A stretch of DNA of 64,000 nucleotides. It comes from Gemmatimonadota bacterium (GTDB taxonomy: Bacteria; Gemmatimonadota; Gemmatimonadetes; Longimicrobiales; Gaopeijiaceae). The stretch is taken from NCBI GenBank assembly GCA_041390125.1, contig JAWKQN010000008.1:62001-126000 (forward strand), written 5' to 3'. This document shows, piece by piece, positions 45,731 to 55,299 of this stretch (within the stretch, counting starts at the first letter, position 1; each line of letters opens with the position of its first letter). The notes under the pieces are model-generated. The model did not search any database and was not told where the DNA came from. It was given only the letters and a program-made list of their open reading frames with translations. Both the position numbers and the translations under genes were made by a program.

Positions 45731-47014
45731 ATGTCCCGGTTCCGCTCCCGTCCCGCACCCGCTCGTGCGCCGTCCGGCAGCCTGGTGCTCCTGCTGGTGC
45801 TGGCCGCCTGCGGCGGGGAGCCCGCCCCCGCGACCGACGCCACCCTGTACGAGGGGGCACGCCTGATCGTGGGAGACGGCACCGTGCTCGACAACGCCGC
45901 CTTCGTGGTCGAGGACGGTCGCTTCACGCTGGTGGGCCAGGCCGGCGCGGTGGACGTGCCCGCCGGCACCCCCCGGATCGACCTGGCGGGCAAGACCGTG
46001 ATGCCCGCGCTCGTCAACGCGCACGTGCATCTGCCCACGGACCGCGCCGAGCGCGCCACGCTGCTGCAGCACATGGCGTACTACGGCGCCGGGATGGCCG
46101 TCAGCCTGGGCCTGGACGACGGCGACCTCGGCTACGTGATGCGCGACGAGGTCGTGCCCGACGGCGCCCGCTCCCTGACCGCCGGGCGCGGCATCACCTC
46201 CCCCGAACCGGGTCGCACCGAGGTGCCGTACTGGGTCACGTCGGAGGAGGAGGCGCGGGCCGCCGTGCGCGAGCTGGCGACGCAGCGTCCCGACTTCGTC
46301 AAGATCTGGGTGGACGATCGCGGCGGGCAGTACGAGCGACTGTCCGAGACGCTGTACACGGCGGTGATCGACGAGGCCCACGCGCAGGGGCTCCGCGTGA
46401 TCGCGCACGTCTTCTCACTGGAGGACGGCAAGGGTCTGCTGCGCGCCGGCATCGACGCCTTCGCACACGGCATCCGCGACCAGGACGTGGACGACGAGCT
46501 GGTCGCGTTGTGGCAGGAGCGTCCGAACGTGGTGCTGGTGCCCAACCTTCCCGACCCGGGCGTGGCCCAGGACCTCTCGTGGCTCTCGGGGACGGTGCCC
46601 GCGGCCGAGCTGGAGCGGATGCAGGCGAACGCCACCGACCGACCCCAGGCGCAGGCGTCGTTCGGCATCCAGGCGCGAAACCTGGTGCGGCTGCATCAGG
46701 CCGGCATCCCCATCGCGTTCGGCACGGACGGCAGCTCGCCGTGGGCCGTCCACCAGGAGCTCGAGGACATGGTGCGGGCCGGCATGCCCGCGGCCGACGT
46801 GTTGGCCGCGGCGACCGGCGGGGCCGCCGCGCTGCTGCAGCGCACGGACATCGGGGTGATCGAGTCCGGCCGCAGCGCCGACTTCCTGGTGCTGGACGGC
46901 GATCCGACCGCCGACATCACGGTCACGCGCCGGATCGACTCCGTCTACCTGCGGGGGACGGCGGTCGATCGCGAGGCGCTGGCCACACGCCTGAAGGGCG
47001 CCGCGGCGCAGTAG
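45731..47014 (+). CDS. Amidohydrolase lipoprotein (imidazolonepropionase-like)
   Basis: This 427-residue protein has a lipoprotein signal (LVLLLVLAACGG). It belongs to the amidohydrolase superfamily: the first strand has ALVNAHVHLPTD (metal ligands HxH), VIAHVFSL supplies a further His, DAFAHGIRD another, and PIAFGTDGSS the final Asp. Family members with this arrangement are often prolidases or imidazolonepropionases; the substrate is not certain. It is exported and lipid-anchored. It converges with the M28 peptidase across a strong hairpin. Confidence 0.88.
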   Translation: MSRFRSRPAPARAPSGSLVLLLVLAACGGEPAPATDATLYEGARLIVGDGTVLDNAAFVVEDGRFTLVGQAGAVDVPAGTPRIDLAGKTVMPALVNAHVHLPTDRAERATLLQHMAYYGAGMAVSLGLDDGDLGYVMRDEVVPDGARSLTAGRGITSPEPGRTEVPYWVTSEEEARAAVRELATQRPDFVKIWVDDRGGQYERLSETLYTAVIDEAHAQGLRVIAHVFSLEDGKGLLRAGIDAFAHGIRDQDVDDELVALWQERPNVVLVPNLPDPGVAQDLSWLSGTVPAAELERMQANATDRPQAQASFGIQARNLVRLHQAGIPIAFGTDGSSPWAVHQELEDMVRAGMPAADVLAAATGGAAALLQRTDIGVIESGRSADFLVLDGDPTADITVTRRIDSVYLRGTAVDREALATRLKGAAAQ

Positions 47015-47027
47015 GTCGGGCCCGGCT

Positions 47028-47059
47028 GCGTGCGGGGCCCCGCGCCGGGGCCCCCACGC
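47028..47059. terminator. Strong bidirectional hairpin terminator
   Basis: Two arms pair as GCGTG-CACGC plus GGGGCCCCG-CGGGGCCCC with one bulged C and a 3-base loop, about 14 bp. It sits exactly between the convergent amidohydrolase (stop 47014) and M28 peptidase (stop 47067). Confidence 0.65.
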
Positions 47060-47066
47060 GCCGTCG

Positions 47067-49193
47067 TCAGCTCGCTTCGATGAGCGCGGTGGTCGCGCGC
47101 ATGCGCGCGGTCAGGCGCTCCACGGCGCCGAGATAGCGCGCCTCCCACTCCGGCACGTCGCCCGGATCGTCGGTCTCGATCTCGTAGCGCAGACCCGGCA
47201 GCATCCACGAAGCATACCCGCTGAACGGGTCCGGCGAGACGTACAGGGAACGGCTCCAGGGCCGATCCTGCAGCCCGCGCTCGTCCAGCCATGCCTTCTC
47301 CAGGCCGATGAAGGCCTGATTGATGCGCGCCGCCTCCTCCGGCGACACCGGTCCACGCGCGGTGCGCTCCGCGCGCGCCCGATCCAGCGCGCGCGCCGCG
47401 TCCTCCAACCCGCGCGTGGCCGCCACCAGCCCATCCAGATCCACCCGCACACGCCTGCGCTCGGCGGCGCTGAGCAGGGTGTCCACGTGCGTGCGCGTGT
47501 CGGTCGCGTAGCGCACGACGTCGTAGGGCAGCAGGTCCGCGTTGGCGAAGCGTAGAGCCACGAGCCCGTCCGCCCGGGCCAGCATGGGACCGAACACGAA
47601 CTCGGTGTCCCCGAAGCGCTCGAACCAGGCGAAGCTGTCGTAGTTGGAGTGGTAGATCCCGCTGCGCCCGCCCGTGCTGAGCCCGGCAGAGGGGATCCCC
47701 GCGTGCGTGTAGAAGGCCACGTGGTCGGATCCTCCCCCGAGGTTGCCCAGCTCGGGGCTACCGCCTTCGGTCTGCGCGGCCCACCAGTCCCAGATGCTGC
47801 CTTCGGTGCCCGGATACTCCACCGAGCGGATCGCGTCCAGGATGGGCTGCTTGAGCGAGGGCGAGGAGGCCCCGCCGAAGAACGGACCGGACACCGCCCC
47901 GTCCGCGTTGATGTACGCCACGGCACCCCGCGTCAGCTCCGGCAGGAACTCCTCCACCCATTCGGTCGAGCCGATGATGCCGTACTCCTCCGCGTCCCAG
48001 TGCGCGATCAGGATCGAGCGCCGCGGCCGGCATCCCTCGTCCGCGAGCTGGCCCAACGCCTCGGCCAACGTGAGCAGCATGGCGGTACCGCCGTTCGGAT
48101 CGGTGGCGCCGAATCCCCAGGGATCGTAGTGGGATCCCAGCACGAACCATTCGTCCGGGAACTCCGCCCCCTCGAGCGTGCCCACCACGTTGATCGCGCG
48201 CGTGAGCGCTTTGGGCTGGTTCACCCGCACACGCACCGTGAGCGCCGCGCCGCCCGTCACGCGGTACGGCAGGTCCAACCCGCCCTGCCATTCGGCCGGC
48301 GCCTCCGGTCCAGCCATGCGCGAGAGGATCTCGGCCGCCGCGGTGTAGCCGATGGGCAGCACCGGGATCGTGTGCAGATCCACCTCCGACGGATCGAGGC
48401 GCTCCACCTGCCGCTCGCCGTCGAGCGGCAGCGCCGGCTCGAAGGGCGTCAGCGGGTCTCCGGTCCAGGGCAACGTCAGCACCGAGCCACGCTGGATGAT
48501 GTCGCCGTTGAGCATCGGGCCTTCCGGATAGGGATCGACCTCCTCGTCCGGCGCGTCGTTGAACATGATCACGCCGGCCGCTCCGCGGTCCTCCGCGAAC
48601 AGCACCTTGTAGCCGCGGAAATTCCCGCCGTAGCGCGCGACGACCACCTTCCCCTCCAACGAGATCCCCATCGAGTCGAGCGCTTCGTAGTCCTCACGCC
48701 GACCGTAGTTGGCATAGACCACCTCGCCCGTCACGTCGCCGCTGCCCGAGAAGGCGTTCCAGCCGTTCAGCAGGTCGGGATGCCCGGAGAAGCGATCCTC
48801 CGTCAGCGCGGGCTCCCGATTGGAGAGCCGCAGGGCCACCGGGGTGACGATGTGGACCTCCACGTCGTCGGTGAGCTGCGGCAGGTAGACGTCGTAGGGA
48901 TGCTCGCGCACCGTGAAGCCCGCGGCTTTCATGACCCGTCCCAGGTAGTGGGCCACCTCCACCTGCGCGGCCGACCCGGTCGGGTGCGGCGTGGACGTGA
49001 TCAGCCGCAGGTGCTCGCGGAACGACGCCGGGGACGGCAGCTCCAGGAAGCGGGCCTCGCACCAGGCCTGACGGGCCGCGCTCGTGGCGGAGAATCCCAC
49101 GGGGACGGGCACCTCCAGGGTCTGCTGGGCCGAGGCCGGGCCCGCGAGGAGGGGACCCAACAGGAGACAGGCACGGACGGTCCTTCCGGTCAT
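47067..49193 (-). CDS. Secreted M28 peptidase, PSMA/TfR-like
   Basis: This 708-residue protein starts MTGRTVRACLLLGPLLAGPASAQ with a signal peptide. A PA domain (residues about 115 to 300) has VVYANYGRREDYEALDSMGI and GKVVVARYGGNFRGYKVLFA. The zinc site of the catalytic domain is GSHYDPWGFGATDPNGG, HWDAEEYGIIGS, and the late HVAFYTHAGIPSAG. A C-terminal dimerisation-like domain follows. The domain order matches glutamate carboxypeptidase II and transferrin receptor. Unlike the receptor, its metal ligands are intact, so it should be an active aminoacylpeptide-type carboxypeptidase on exported peptides. Confidence 0.92.
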   Translation of the reverse strand: MTGRTVRACLLLGPLLAGPASAQQTLEVPVPVGFSATSAARQAWCEARFLELPSPASFREHLRLITSTPHPTGSAAQVEVAHYLGRVMKAAGFTVREHPYDVYLPQLTDDVEVHIVTPVALRLSNREPALTEDRFSGHPDLLNGWNAFSGSGDVTGEVVYANYGRREDYEALDSMGISLEGKVVVARYGGNFRGYKVLFAEDRGAAGVIMFNDAPDEEVDPYPEGPMLNGDIIQRGSVLTLPWTGDPLTPFEPALPLDGERQVERLDPSEVDLHTIPVLPIGYTAAAEILSRMAGPEAPAEWQGGLDLPYRVTGGAALTVRVRVNQPKALTRAINVVGTLEGAEFPDEWFVLGSHYDPWGFGATDPNGGTAMLLTLAEALGQLADEGCRPRRSILIAHWDAEEYGIIGSTEWVEEFLPELTRGAVAYINADGAVSGPFFGGASSPSLKQPILDAIRSVEYPGTEGSIWDWWAAQTEGGSPELGNLGGGSDHVAFYTHAGIPSAGLSTGGRSGIYHSNYDSFAWFERFGDTEFVFGPMLARADGLVALRFANADLLPYDVVRYATDTRTHVDTLLSAAERRRVRVDLDGLVAATRGLEDAARALDRARAERTARGPVSPEEAARINQAFIGLEKAWLDERGLQDRPWSRSLYVSPDPFSGYASWMLPGLRYEIETDDPGDVPEWEARYLGAVERLTARMRATTALIEAS

Positions 49194-49335
49194 GGACGAC
49201 ACCTCGGGCAGGGCAATGGATCGGCGGGCCTCGCGGGGGCCGGGCGCCCGACGGTAGGCGCCGCCCGACGCGTGGGCAACCGGCGCCGGGGCCCCCTCCT
49301 CCGGCGCCGGCACGTGACCTGCACGCGGACGGCGC

Positions 49336-50835
49336 ATGCGTGCCGCCCTCCGCACCGCGACGGACCTCGTGCTGCTCTTCGGGGCCGCGCTGCTCGTGCG
49401 CATCCCCCAGCTCCTCGGCGACGGTCGTCTCCTCGACGGCGACGAGGCCATCGTCGGCCTCATGGCCCGGCGGCTGTTGGTGGCCGGCGAGGCGCCGCTG
49501 GTCTTCTGGGGCCAGCGCTACGGGCTGTCGGTCGTGGAGGCCGGAGCGGTGTCCGGGAGCTACGGGGTCCTGGGGTACGGCGACCTGGCCGTGCGCGTAG
49601 GCAGTCTCGTCGTCTTCGCGCTCGGCGCGTTCTGCTTCCTGCGCGCCCTGCTCCGCCTGGACCCGCCCCGGCCGGGACGCGCCCGCGTCCTCGCGCTCCT
49701 CCTCGTCACCGCCCCGGCCTGGGGGGTGTGGGCGCTGAAGGCGCGCGGGGGCTACGGCACCGCGCTGGCCGCCACCTTCCTGGCCCTGTACCTCGGGCTC
49801 GTGGCCGCCGAGCGTCGTCGCGCCCTCTGGCCCTTCCTGGCCGGCGCGGCCGTGGGGCTGGCCGGCGCCGCCCAACCGCTCTGGCTGCCGGGCGCCGCGC
49901 TCCTCACGGCGGCGGCGCTGGGCGGACGGTCCGCGCCGCGTTCCCTGGGCGCGGCCGGGCTCGGCGTGCTCGCCGTGGCCGCGCTCGTGGTGTGGGGCAC
50001 GCCCGCCGGCGCCCCGGCCCACGCGGTCGGCGCGGGGTTGGGCGGCGTGGCGCACGCCCTCGGCCGCCTCCCCGCCCTCCTGCTCGGCGCGCTCACCAAC
50101 ACGTTCTATCTGGAGCTCACGTGGCCGGCGGCCTGGCCGGCGCTGGGGTGGGCCCTGCTGTTCCTGGGGGCGCTCGCCTGGGGGGCGGTACACCACCTCC
50201 GCGCGGTGACCCATCATCCCGCGGGCGTCCCGCCCTCCGCGCGCCACCGGGTCGCCTCCGCGGCGCTCCTCGCGTCGGCGCTGAGCCTGCTTCCCGTGCT
50301 GCTCCTGGAGCGGCCGGGCGCGCGCTACCTGTTGCCGTTCTTCGGCTACGGTCTGGTGTTCCTGGCCACGCTCGACCTGGACGCGCGCCGCGCCGCGCGT
50401 GCCCTGACCGTCCTGCTGGGCCTCACGGGCGCGCTCGCCGTGTCGGCGCGAACGGGCTGGCTGCCCCCGCGGTCTGCCGACCTCCCGGCCGAGCGCACCC
50501 TGCTGCTGGAGGCGGTGGACACCCTGCGCGCGCGGGGGGCCACGGAGGTGTTGAGCGCGGGCCCGCTGCTGCAGTGGCAGGTGATGTTCTACAGCGCGGA
50601 AGCGGTGCGGGCCCGCTTCCGCTTCCGTCAGGACCGCTACCCGCCGTACGCGCAGGACGTCAACGCGGCGTGGGCCGCGAACGGCGTTCCCGCGATCCTG
50701 GGCACCCCCGGGGATTTCTCCCGGCTCGAAGCCCATGGGCTCGCCCAGCGCGTGCGCTGGATCAACCCACGCTACGGGCTGGTGCCGCGCGGCGACTCGG
50801 CCGTGGCGCGCGCGCTCGGGTTCGAAGCACCCTGA
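49336..50835 (+). CDS. GT-C-like membrane protein
   Basis: The 499-residue protein has around eleven membrane segments. An early loop has GDGRLLDGDEAIVGLMARRL, where the DGDE pair is the acidic motif of GT-C glycosyltransferases. Others are YGDLAVRVGSLVVFALGA and APAWGVWALKARGGYGTALA. A soluble C-terminal domain follows from about residue 370. It is related in plan, though not closely in sequence, to the protein at 41380. It may transfer a sugar from a polyprenyl carrier. It lies 142 bases from the divergent M28 gene. Confidence 0.82.
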   Translation: MRAALRTATDLVLLFGAALLVRIPQLLGDGRLLDGDEAIVGLMARRLLVAGEAPLVFWGQRYGLSVVEAGAVSGSYGVLGYGDLAVRVGSLVVFALGAFCFLRALLRLDPPRPGRARVLALLLVTAPAWGVWALKARGGYGTALAATFLALYLGLVAAERRRALWPFLAGAAVGLAGAAQPLWLPGAALLTAAALGGRSAPRSLGAAGLGVLAVAALVVWGTPAGAPAHAVGAGLGGVAHALGRLPALLLGALTNTFYLELTWPAAWPALGWALLFLGALAWGAVHHLRAVTHHPAGVPPSARHRVASAALLASALSLLPVLLLERPGARYLLPFFGYGLVFLATLDLDARRAARALTVLLGLTGALAVSARTGWLPPRSADLPAERTLLLEAVDTLRARGATEVLSAGPLLQWQVMFYSAEAVRARFRFRQDRYPPYAQDVNAAWAANGVPAILGTPGDFSRLEAHGLAQRVRWINPRYGLVPRGDSAVARALGFEAP

Positions 50836-50875
50836 CGCGGATCCCGCGCCCCGTCCGCGCGGGGTGTCGCGCCGG

Positions 50876-52624
50876 CTAGCGCGGCGCGGCGGCCACCGCC
50901 GCCCCGCTCCCGCGCGGATCGGCCACACCGATGGCCTCCCGGCTCGCCGGGTCCCACCGGATGGCGGACACGTTGGCGACGCTCTCGCCGAGCCGGTTCC
51001 GCACCTCGTATCCGAAGGCCTGGAGCTGGGCCTGGATCTCCGCCGGCCACTCCGCCTCCAGGAACACCACGCCGGGCTCACCCGGCTCGATGTGCAGGCG
51101 CGGTGCGGCCATCGCGGCCTCGAAGTCCAGGCCGTGGTCGATGGTGCGCGACAGCACCTGCACGATGGCGGACAGGATGCGCCGCGAACCCGACGCGCCG
51201 ATCACCATCGCCAGCTCGCCGTCCGGCCCCACCACCAGGGACGGCGACTGCCGCGAGGACGCCCGGTCGCCCGGGCCCAGCGCGCGGATGCCGGAGGAGG
51301 CCGCCGTGCCGGTCAGGTAGCCCATGGTGGCCGAATAGGCGAACCCCAGCCCGGGCGCGGCGACGCGGGAGCCCATCGTAGGTCCGAGCGACTGCGTGAG
51401 CGACACCGCTCGACCCTCGGCGTCGACGACGGACAGATGGGTCGTGTGTCCATCGGGGAAGACGCCCTCCCGCGCCGGAGCCGCGGGCGCGTCGGCCACG
51501 GCGGTGGGGACGCGGATGCCGGCGGCCCGCTGCCGCAGGCGCGCCGGGTCGAGCAGCCACGCCATCCGCTCGGGGCGCGGGAAGGTCTCGGCCGGTCCCA
51601 TGTCGGCCAGGTCCACGAGACGGTCCTCGAACCCGAACAGGAGCGCTTGCGTGAGCGTGGCCGCCCACGGGAAGCCGAAGGCCAGCGGTTCGGGCGCGGC
51701 GATCTCCATCATCGTCAGCTGGGCCTGCACGTTGGCGCCGCCGGCCGGCAGGTAGGTGCCGACGATCCGGTAGCCCCGGTAGTCCGTCTGCGCGATGAGC
51801 GCGTCCTGCGTGCGGTACGCCTCCAGGTCCGCCTTGGTGACGTAGCCTCCGTGGGCGGCCATGTCCTCGGCGATCCGGTCGGCGATCCAGCCGTGGTAGA
51901 AGACGTCGGCGCCCTCCTCGCCGATGGCGCGCAGCGTAGCCGCCAGATCCGTCTGCACCCACCGCTCGCCCGCCGCGTACGGCGTCCCGTCGGGCTTGAG
52001 GAAATACGTGCGCGACCCGTCGTACAGGCGCAGGTCGTCCGCGACCCGCGCCAGCGCGGCGGCCTGGTCCTCCCCCAGCGGGAAGCCCTGCTCGGCCAGC
52101 GCCACGGCCGGCGCGATCACGGTGGCCAAGGGCAGCGAGCCGTGTCGGTCCAGCACGGTCGCCAGCGCGGCGACGGTGCCGGGAATGCCGATCATGCCGT
52201 AGCCGGACGTCAGATCGGCGCCGACCACCGTATCGGCCGGATAGGAGGCCGGCACCTGATTGGTGCCGTCGACCGCGTCGAGGGTGCCGTCCGGCTGGCG
52301 GACCAGCACCTGGGTGCGCCCTCCCAGGCCGGAGTTGCCCGGCTCGACGACCGTGAGCGCGAAGGCCGTGGCCACCGCGGCGTCCACCGCGTTCCCGCCG
52401 ATGGAGAGGATGTGCGCGCCGGCTGCGCTGGCGAACGGCGCCTGGCTGACGACCACGCCGTGGGTGGAGCGGACGATCTGCTCGTGCGGAGGATCGCCGA
52501 TCGCGAACGCCACACCGTCGGGTCGGACGGCACCCCCGGTCAGGGTGGCATCGTCGCTCGCGGGGCCGCAGGCGAGCGCGGTGAGGAAACCGAGTGGGAC
52601 ACAGCGGGCGAGCGACCGGCGCAT
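50876..52624 (-). CDS. ggt: Gamma-glutamyltransferase lipoprotein
   Basis: GGT cleaves gamma-glutamyl bonds of glutathione and related peptides. The 582-residue precursor has a lipoprotein signal (LGFLTALACGPAS). Family stretches are GGNAVDAAVATAFALTVVEP, GNSGLGGRTQVLVR, and the autoprocessing site DGHTTHLSVVD. Thr394 is predicted to be the nucleophile and the N-terminus of the small subunit. SLTQSLGPTMGSRV and SIRWDP-like C-terminal stretches also fit. The frame is open far upstream, but the ATG at 52624 begins the signal peptide. It is divergent from tcuA and convergent with the GT-C protein. Confidence 0.95.
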   Translation of the reverse strand: MRRSLARCVPLGFLTALACGPASDDATLTGGAVRPDGVAFAIGDPPHEQIVRSTHGVVVSQAPFASAAGAHILSIGGNAVDAAVATAFALTVVEPGNSGLGGRTQVLVRQPDGTLDAVDGTNQVPASYPADTVVGADLTSGYGMIGIPGTVAALATVLDRHGSLPLATVIAPAVALAEQGFPLGEDQAAALARVADDLRLYDGSRTYFLKPDGTPYAAGERWVQTDLAATLRAIGEEGADVFYHGWIADRIAEDMAAHGGYVTKADLEAYRTQDALIAQTDYRGYRIVGTYLPAGGANVQAQLTMMEIAAPEPLAFGFPWAATLTQALLFGFEDRLVDLADMGPAETFPRPERMAWLLDPARLRQRAAGIRVPTAVADAPAAPAREGVFPDGHTTHLSVVDAEGRAVSLTQSLGPTMGSRVAAPGLGFAYSATMGYLTGTAASSGIRALGPGDRASSRQSPSLVVGPDGELAMVIGASGSRRILSAIVQVLSRTIDHGLDFEAAMAAPRLHIEPGEPGVVFLEAEWPAEIQAQLQAFGYEVRNRLGESVANVSAIRWDPASREAIGVADPRGSGAAVAAAPR

Positions 52625-52750
52625 GGGCAGCTCCCGAGGGAGTCCAACGGTGCGGAGTGGTACCGCGTACCCCCGTGATACCGCTCGAGGGGAGTGCCCG
52701 GCAAGCCCGTCGTCTTGGCGCCGGATGCGACGGTCCCTATTCTGCCGGCC

Positions 52751-54154
52751 ATGCCCGCGGCATCCCACCCGACCCCCTGGGACGTGCTGGTCGTGGGCGG
52801 GGGCAACGCGGCGCTGTGCGCAGCCATGACGGCGCGCGCGGCCGGCGCGCGCGTGCTCCTGCTCGAGGCCGCCCCCCGACACTTCCGCGGCGGCAACAGC
52901 CGCCACACGCGGAACCTGCGCTACGTGCACGACGGTCCCACGGACGTCCTCACCGGACCCTACCCGGAGGACGAGTTCTGGGAGGACCTGCTGCGGGTGA
53001 CGGGAGGGGAGACGGATGAGGCGCTCGCACGGCTCACCCTGGCCCGCTCCCGCGACCTCGGCCGCTGGATGGAGGCGCACGGCGCACGCTTCCAGGCCCC
53101 GCTCAAGGGGTCGCTCCAGCTCTCGCGCACCAACGCATTCTTCCTGGGAGGCGGCAAGGCGCTGCTGAACGCCTACTACCACACCGCCGAGCGCATGGGT
53201 GTGCAGATCCGCTATGACGCGGAGGTCGTGGATCTGGACATCGAGCGCGGCGCGCTGCGGTCGGTCGACGTGCTCCACGACGGCCGCACCGAGCGCATCC
53301 CGACCCGCACGCTCGTGGCGGCGAGCGGGGGCTTCCAGGCCAACGAGGAGTGGCTCCGCCGCGTGTGGGGCCCCGCCGCCGACAACTTCGTGATCCGAGG
53401 CACGCCCTACGACACCGGCCGGGTGCTCGAGACGCTGCTGGCCCACGGCGCCCGCGCCATCGGCGACCCCTCGCAGTGCCACGCCGTCGCCGTGGACGGG
53501 CGCGCGCCCCGCTTCGACGGCGGCATCGTGACCCGCCTCGACACCGTCCCGTTCGGCATCGCGGTCAACGCACGCGCCGAACGGTTCTACGACGAAGGCG
53601 AGGACGTCTGGCCCAAGCGCTACGCGATCTGGGGACGGCTCGTGGCGCAGCAGCCCGACCAGATCGCCTGGTCCATCGTCGACGACCGCACGGTGGGGCT
53701 GATGATGCCGTCCGCCTTCCCTCCGTTCGAGGCGCAGACCATCGAGGGTCTCGCCTGCGCGGTGGGACTGGATCCGGAGCGGCTCGCGCACACGGTGCGT
53801 GCGTTCAACGCCGCCGTGGTGGACGGAACGTTCGACCCCATGCGCCTCGACGACTGCCGCACGGAAGGCCTCACCCCGCCCAAGAGCCACTGGGCGCTTC
53901 CGATCGCCACCCCACCGTTCCGCGCCTGGCCGCTGCGACCGGGCATCACGTTCACGTACATGGGGGTGCGGGTGGACGCCGACGCGCGGGTGGTGCTGGA
54001 GGACGGGAGCCGCCTGGAGAACGTCTTCGCGGCCGGGGAGATCATGTCGGGCAACGTGCTGGGGAAGGGCTACCTCGCCGGGTTCGGCATGACGCTGGGC
54101 ACCGTGTTCGGACGGATCGCGGGGGAGGAGGCGGCGCGTCATGCCCGCTCCTGA
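52751..54154 (+). CDS. tcuA: Tricarballylate dehydrogenase TcuA-like flavoprotein
   Basis: TcuA oxidises tricarballylate to cis-aconitate with FAD. The 467-residue protein starts MPAASHPTPWDVLVVGGGNA; the dinucleotide-binding motif is DVLVVGGGNAALCAAMTARA. Family stretches are RGGNSRHTRNLRYVHDGP, NAFFLGGGKALLNAYYHTAE, ASGGFQANEEWLRRVWG and GVRVDADARVVLEDGSRLEN. It overlaps tcuB by 14 bases, so the proteins are made together. A longer frame beginning at 52694 was rejected because it lacks family similarity. The exact acid substrate is inferred from the family. Confidence 0.9.
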   Translation: MPAASHPTPWDVLVVGGGNAALCAAMTARAAGARVLLLEAAPRHFRGGNSRHTRNLRYVHDGPTDVLTGPYPEDEFWEDLLRVTGGETDEALARLTLARSRDLGRWMEAHGARFQAPLKGSLQLSRTNAFFLGGGKALLNAYYHTAERMGVQIRYDAEVVDLDIERGALRSVDVLHDGRTERIPTRTLVAASGGFQANEEWLRRVWGPAADNFVIRGTPYDTGRVLETLLAHGARAIGDPSQCHAVAVDGRAPRFDGGIVTRLDTVPFGIAVNARAERFYDEGEDVWPKRYAIWGRLVAQQPDQIAWSIVDDRTVGLMMPSAFPPFEAQTIEGLACAVGLDPERLAHTVRAFNAAVVDGTFDPMRLDDCRTEGLTPPKSHWALPIATPPFRAWPLRPGITFTYMGVRVDADARVVLEDGSRLENVFAAGEIMSGNVLGKGYLAGFGMTLGTVFGRIAGEEAARHARS

Positions 54155-55223
54155 GACGCTCGCGGAGGCGCGGCGCGTCATGACGCTGTGCAACGCCTGC
54201 CGCTACTGCGAAGGGTTCTGTGCCGTATTCCAGGCGATGGAGCTCCGCACGGTCTTCGCGGACCACGACCTGAACTATCTGGCCAACCTCTGTCACGACT
54301 GCCGAGGCTGCTGGTACGCCTGCCAGTACGCGCCGCCGCACCCGTTCGACATCAACGTCCCGCGCGTGCTGGCGGACCTGCGGCTCCAGACCTACCGGGA
54401 CCTGGCGCGCCCTCGCGCGCTCGGCAGCCTCTTCCGCCGTCCGGGACGCGTGGCGTTCGCGGCGGTGGCCGGCGCCACGCTCGCGGTGCTCGGCACCGTC
54501 CTGTGGGGACCGGGCCCGGACGTGCTCACCCGCAGCCACGTCGGTCCGGGCTCGTTCTACGCGGTCGTGCCCTACGCCGTCATGGTGGGCATGGGCAGCG
54601 CGCTGGGTCTGCTGGTCCTGGCAGCCTGGCTCCTGAGCATCCGGGCCGCGGGTTGGCTGCGCGACACCGGGGGCGTGCGGCCGCTGATCGCGGCCACCCT
54701 GGACGCGGCCCGCCTCACGTATCTGGGGGGTGGAGGGGAGGGCTGTCCCTACCCGGAGGAGCGCAGCTCCAGGCGACGCCGCGTCTTCCACCACCTGGTG
54801 TTCTGGGGCTTCCTGACCGATTTCGCCGCCACGACGGTCGCCGCCTTCTACCACCACGTGCTGGGGCTGGACGCCCCCTACGCCTGGACCAGCCTACCGG
54901 TAGTGCTCGGCTCCGCCGGCGGGGTCGGTCTCCTGCTGGGCACGGCGGGTCTGCTGGCCCTGCGGCGTGGGGCCGACCCCGATCCGGCCTTCCCACCCGC
55001 GCGCGCCCTGGATACGCCCTTCCTGGTGCTGCTCGGGCTGACGGCCCTGACCGGGTTCGCGGTCCTCTTCGGTCGCGAGACGGCCGCCATGGGCGCGCTG
55101 CTGGTCGTGCATCTGGGCGTCGTGTTCGGCCTGTTCGTCACCCTGCCGTACGGGAAGCTGGTGCACGCGGTGCACCGCTTCGGCGCCCTGGTGCGCTGGA
55201 ACGGGGAGCGGGGCCAACGTTGA
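54141..55223 (+). CDS. tcuB: TcuB/CitB-like iron-sulfur membrane protein
   Basis: TcuB takes electrons from reduced TcuA and passes them to the quinone pool. The 360-residue protein has two [4Fe-4S] motifs: C17-C20-C23-C27 (CNACRYCEGFC) and C51-C54-C57-C61 (CHDCRGCWYAC). About six membrane helices follow, including VYHHLVFWGFLTDFAATTVA-type stretches near residue 210. The pair of clusters and helices matches TcuB rather than a soluble ferredoxin. The quinone is probably menaquinone, since this window encodes menA, B, D, E and F. Confidence 0.92.
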   Translation: MPAPETLAEARRVMTLCNACRYCEGFCAVFQAMELRTVFADHDLNYLANLCHDCRGCWYACQYAPPHPFDINVPRVLADLRLQTYRDLARPRALGSLFRRPGRVAFAAVAGATLAVLGTVLWGPGPDVLTRSHVGPGSFYAVVPYAVMVGMGSALGLLVLAAWLLSIRAAGWLRDTGGVRPLIAATLDAARLTYLGGGGEGCPYPEERSSRRRRVFHHLVFWGFLTDFAATTVAAFYHHVLGLDAPYAWTSLPVVLGSAGGVGLLLGTAGLLALRRGADPDPAFPPARALDTPFLVLLGLTALTGFAVLFGRETAAMGALLVVHLGVVFGLFVTLPYGKLVHAVHRFGALVRWNGERGQR

Positions 55224-55253
55224 CCGAAACCCCGCCGCCCCCGTCCCGGACGT

Positions 55254-55288
55254 GCGCGGCGCGCCGACCCGCGACCGGCGCGCCGCGC
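55254..55288. terminator. Strong bidirectional hairpin terminator
   Basis: A perfect 12-bp stem (GCGCGGCGCGCC and GGCGCGCCGCGC) with an 11-base loop lies between the convergent tcuB and YkvA-like genes. Confidence 0.65.
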
Positions 55289-55299
55289 TCCACCGCGCC

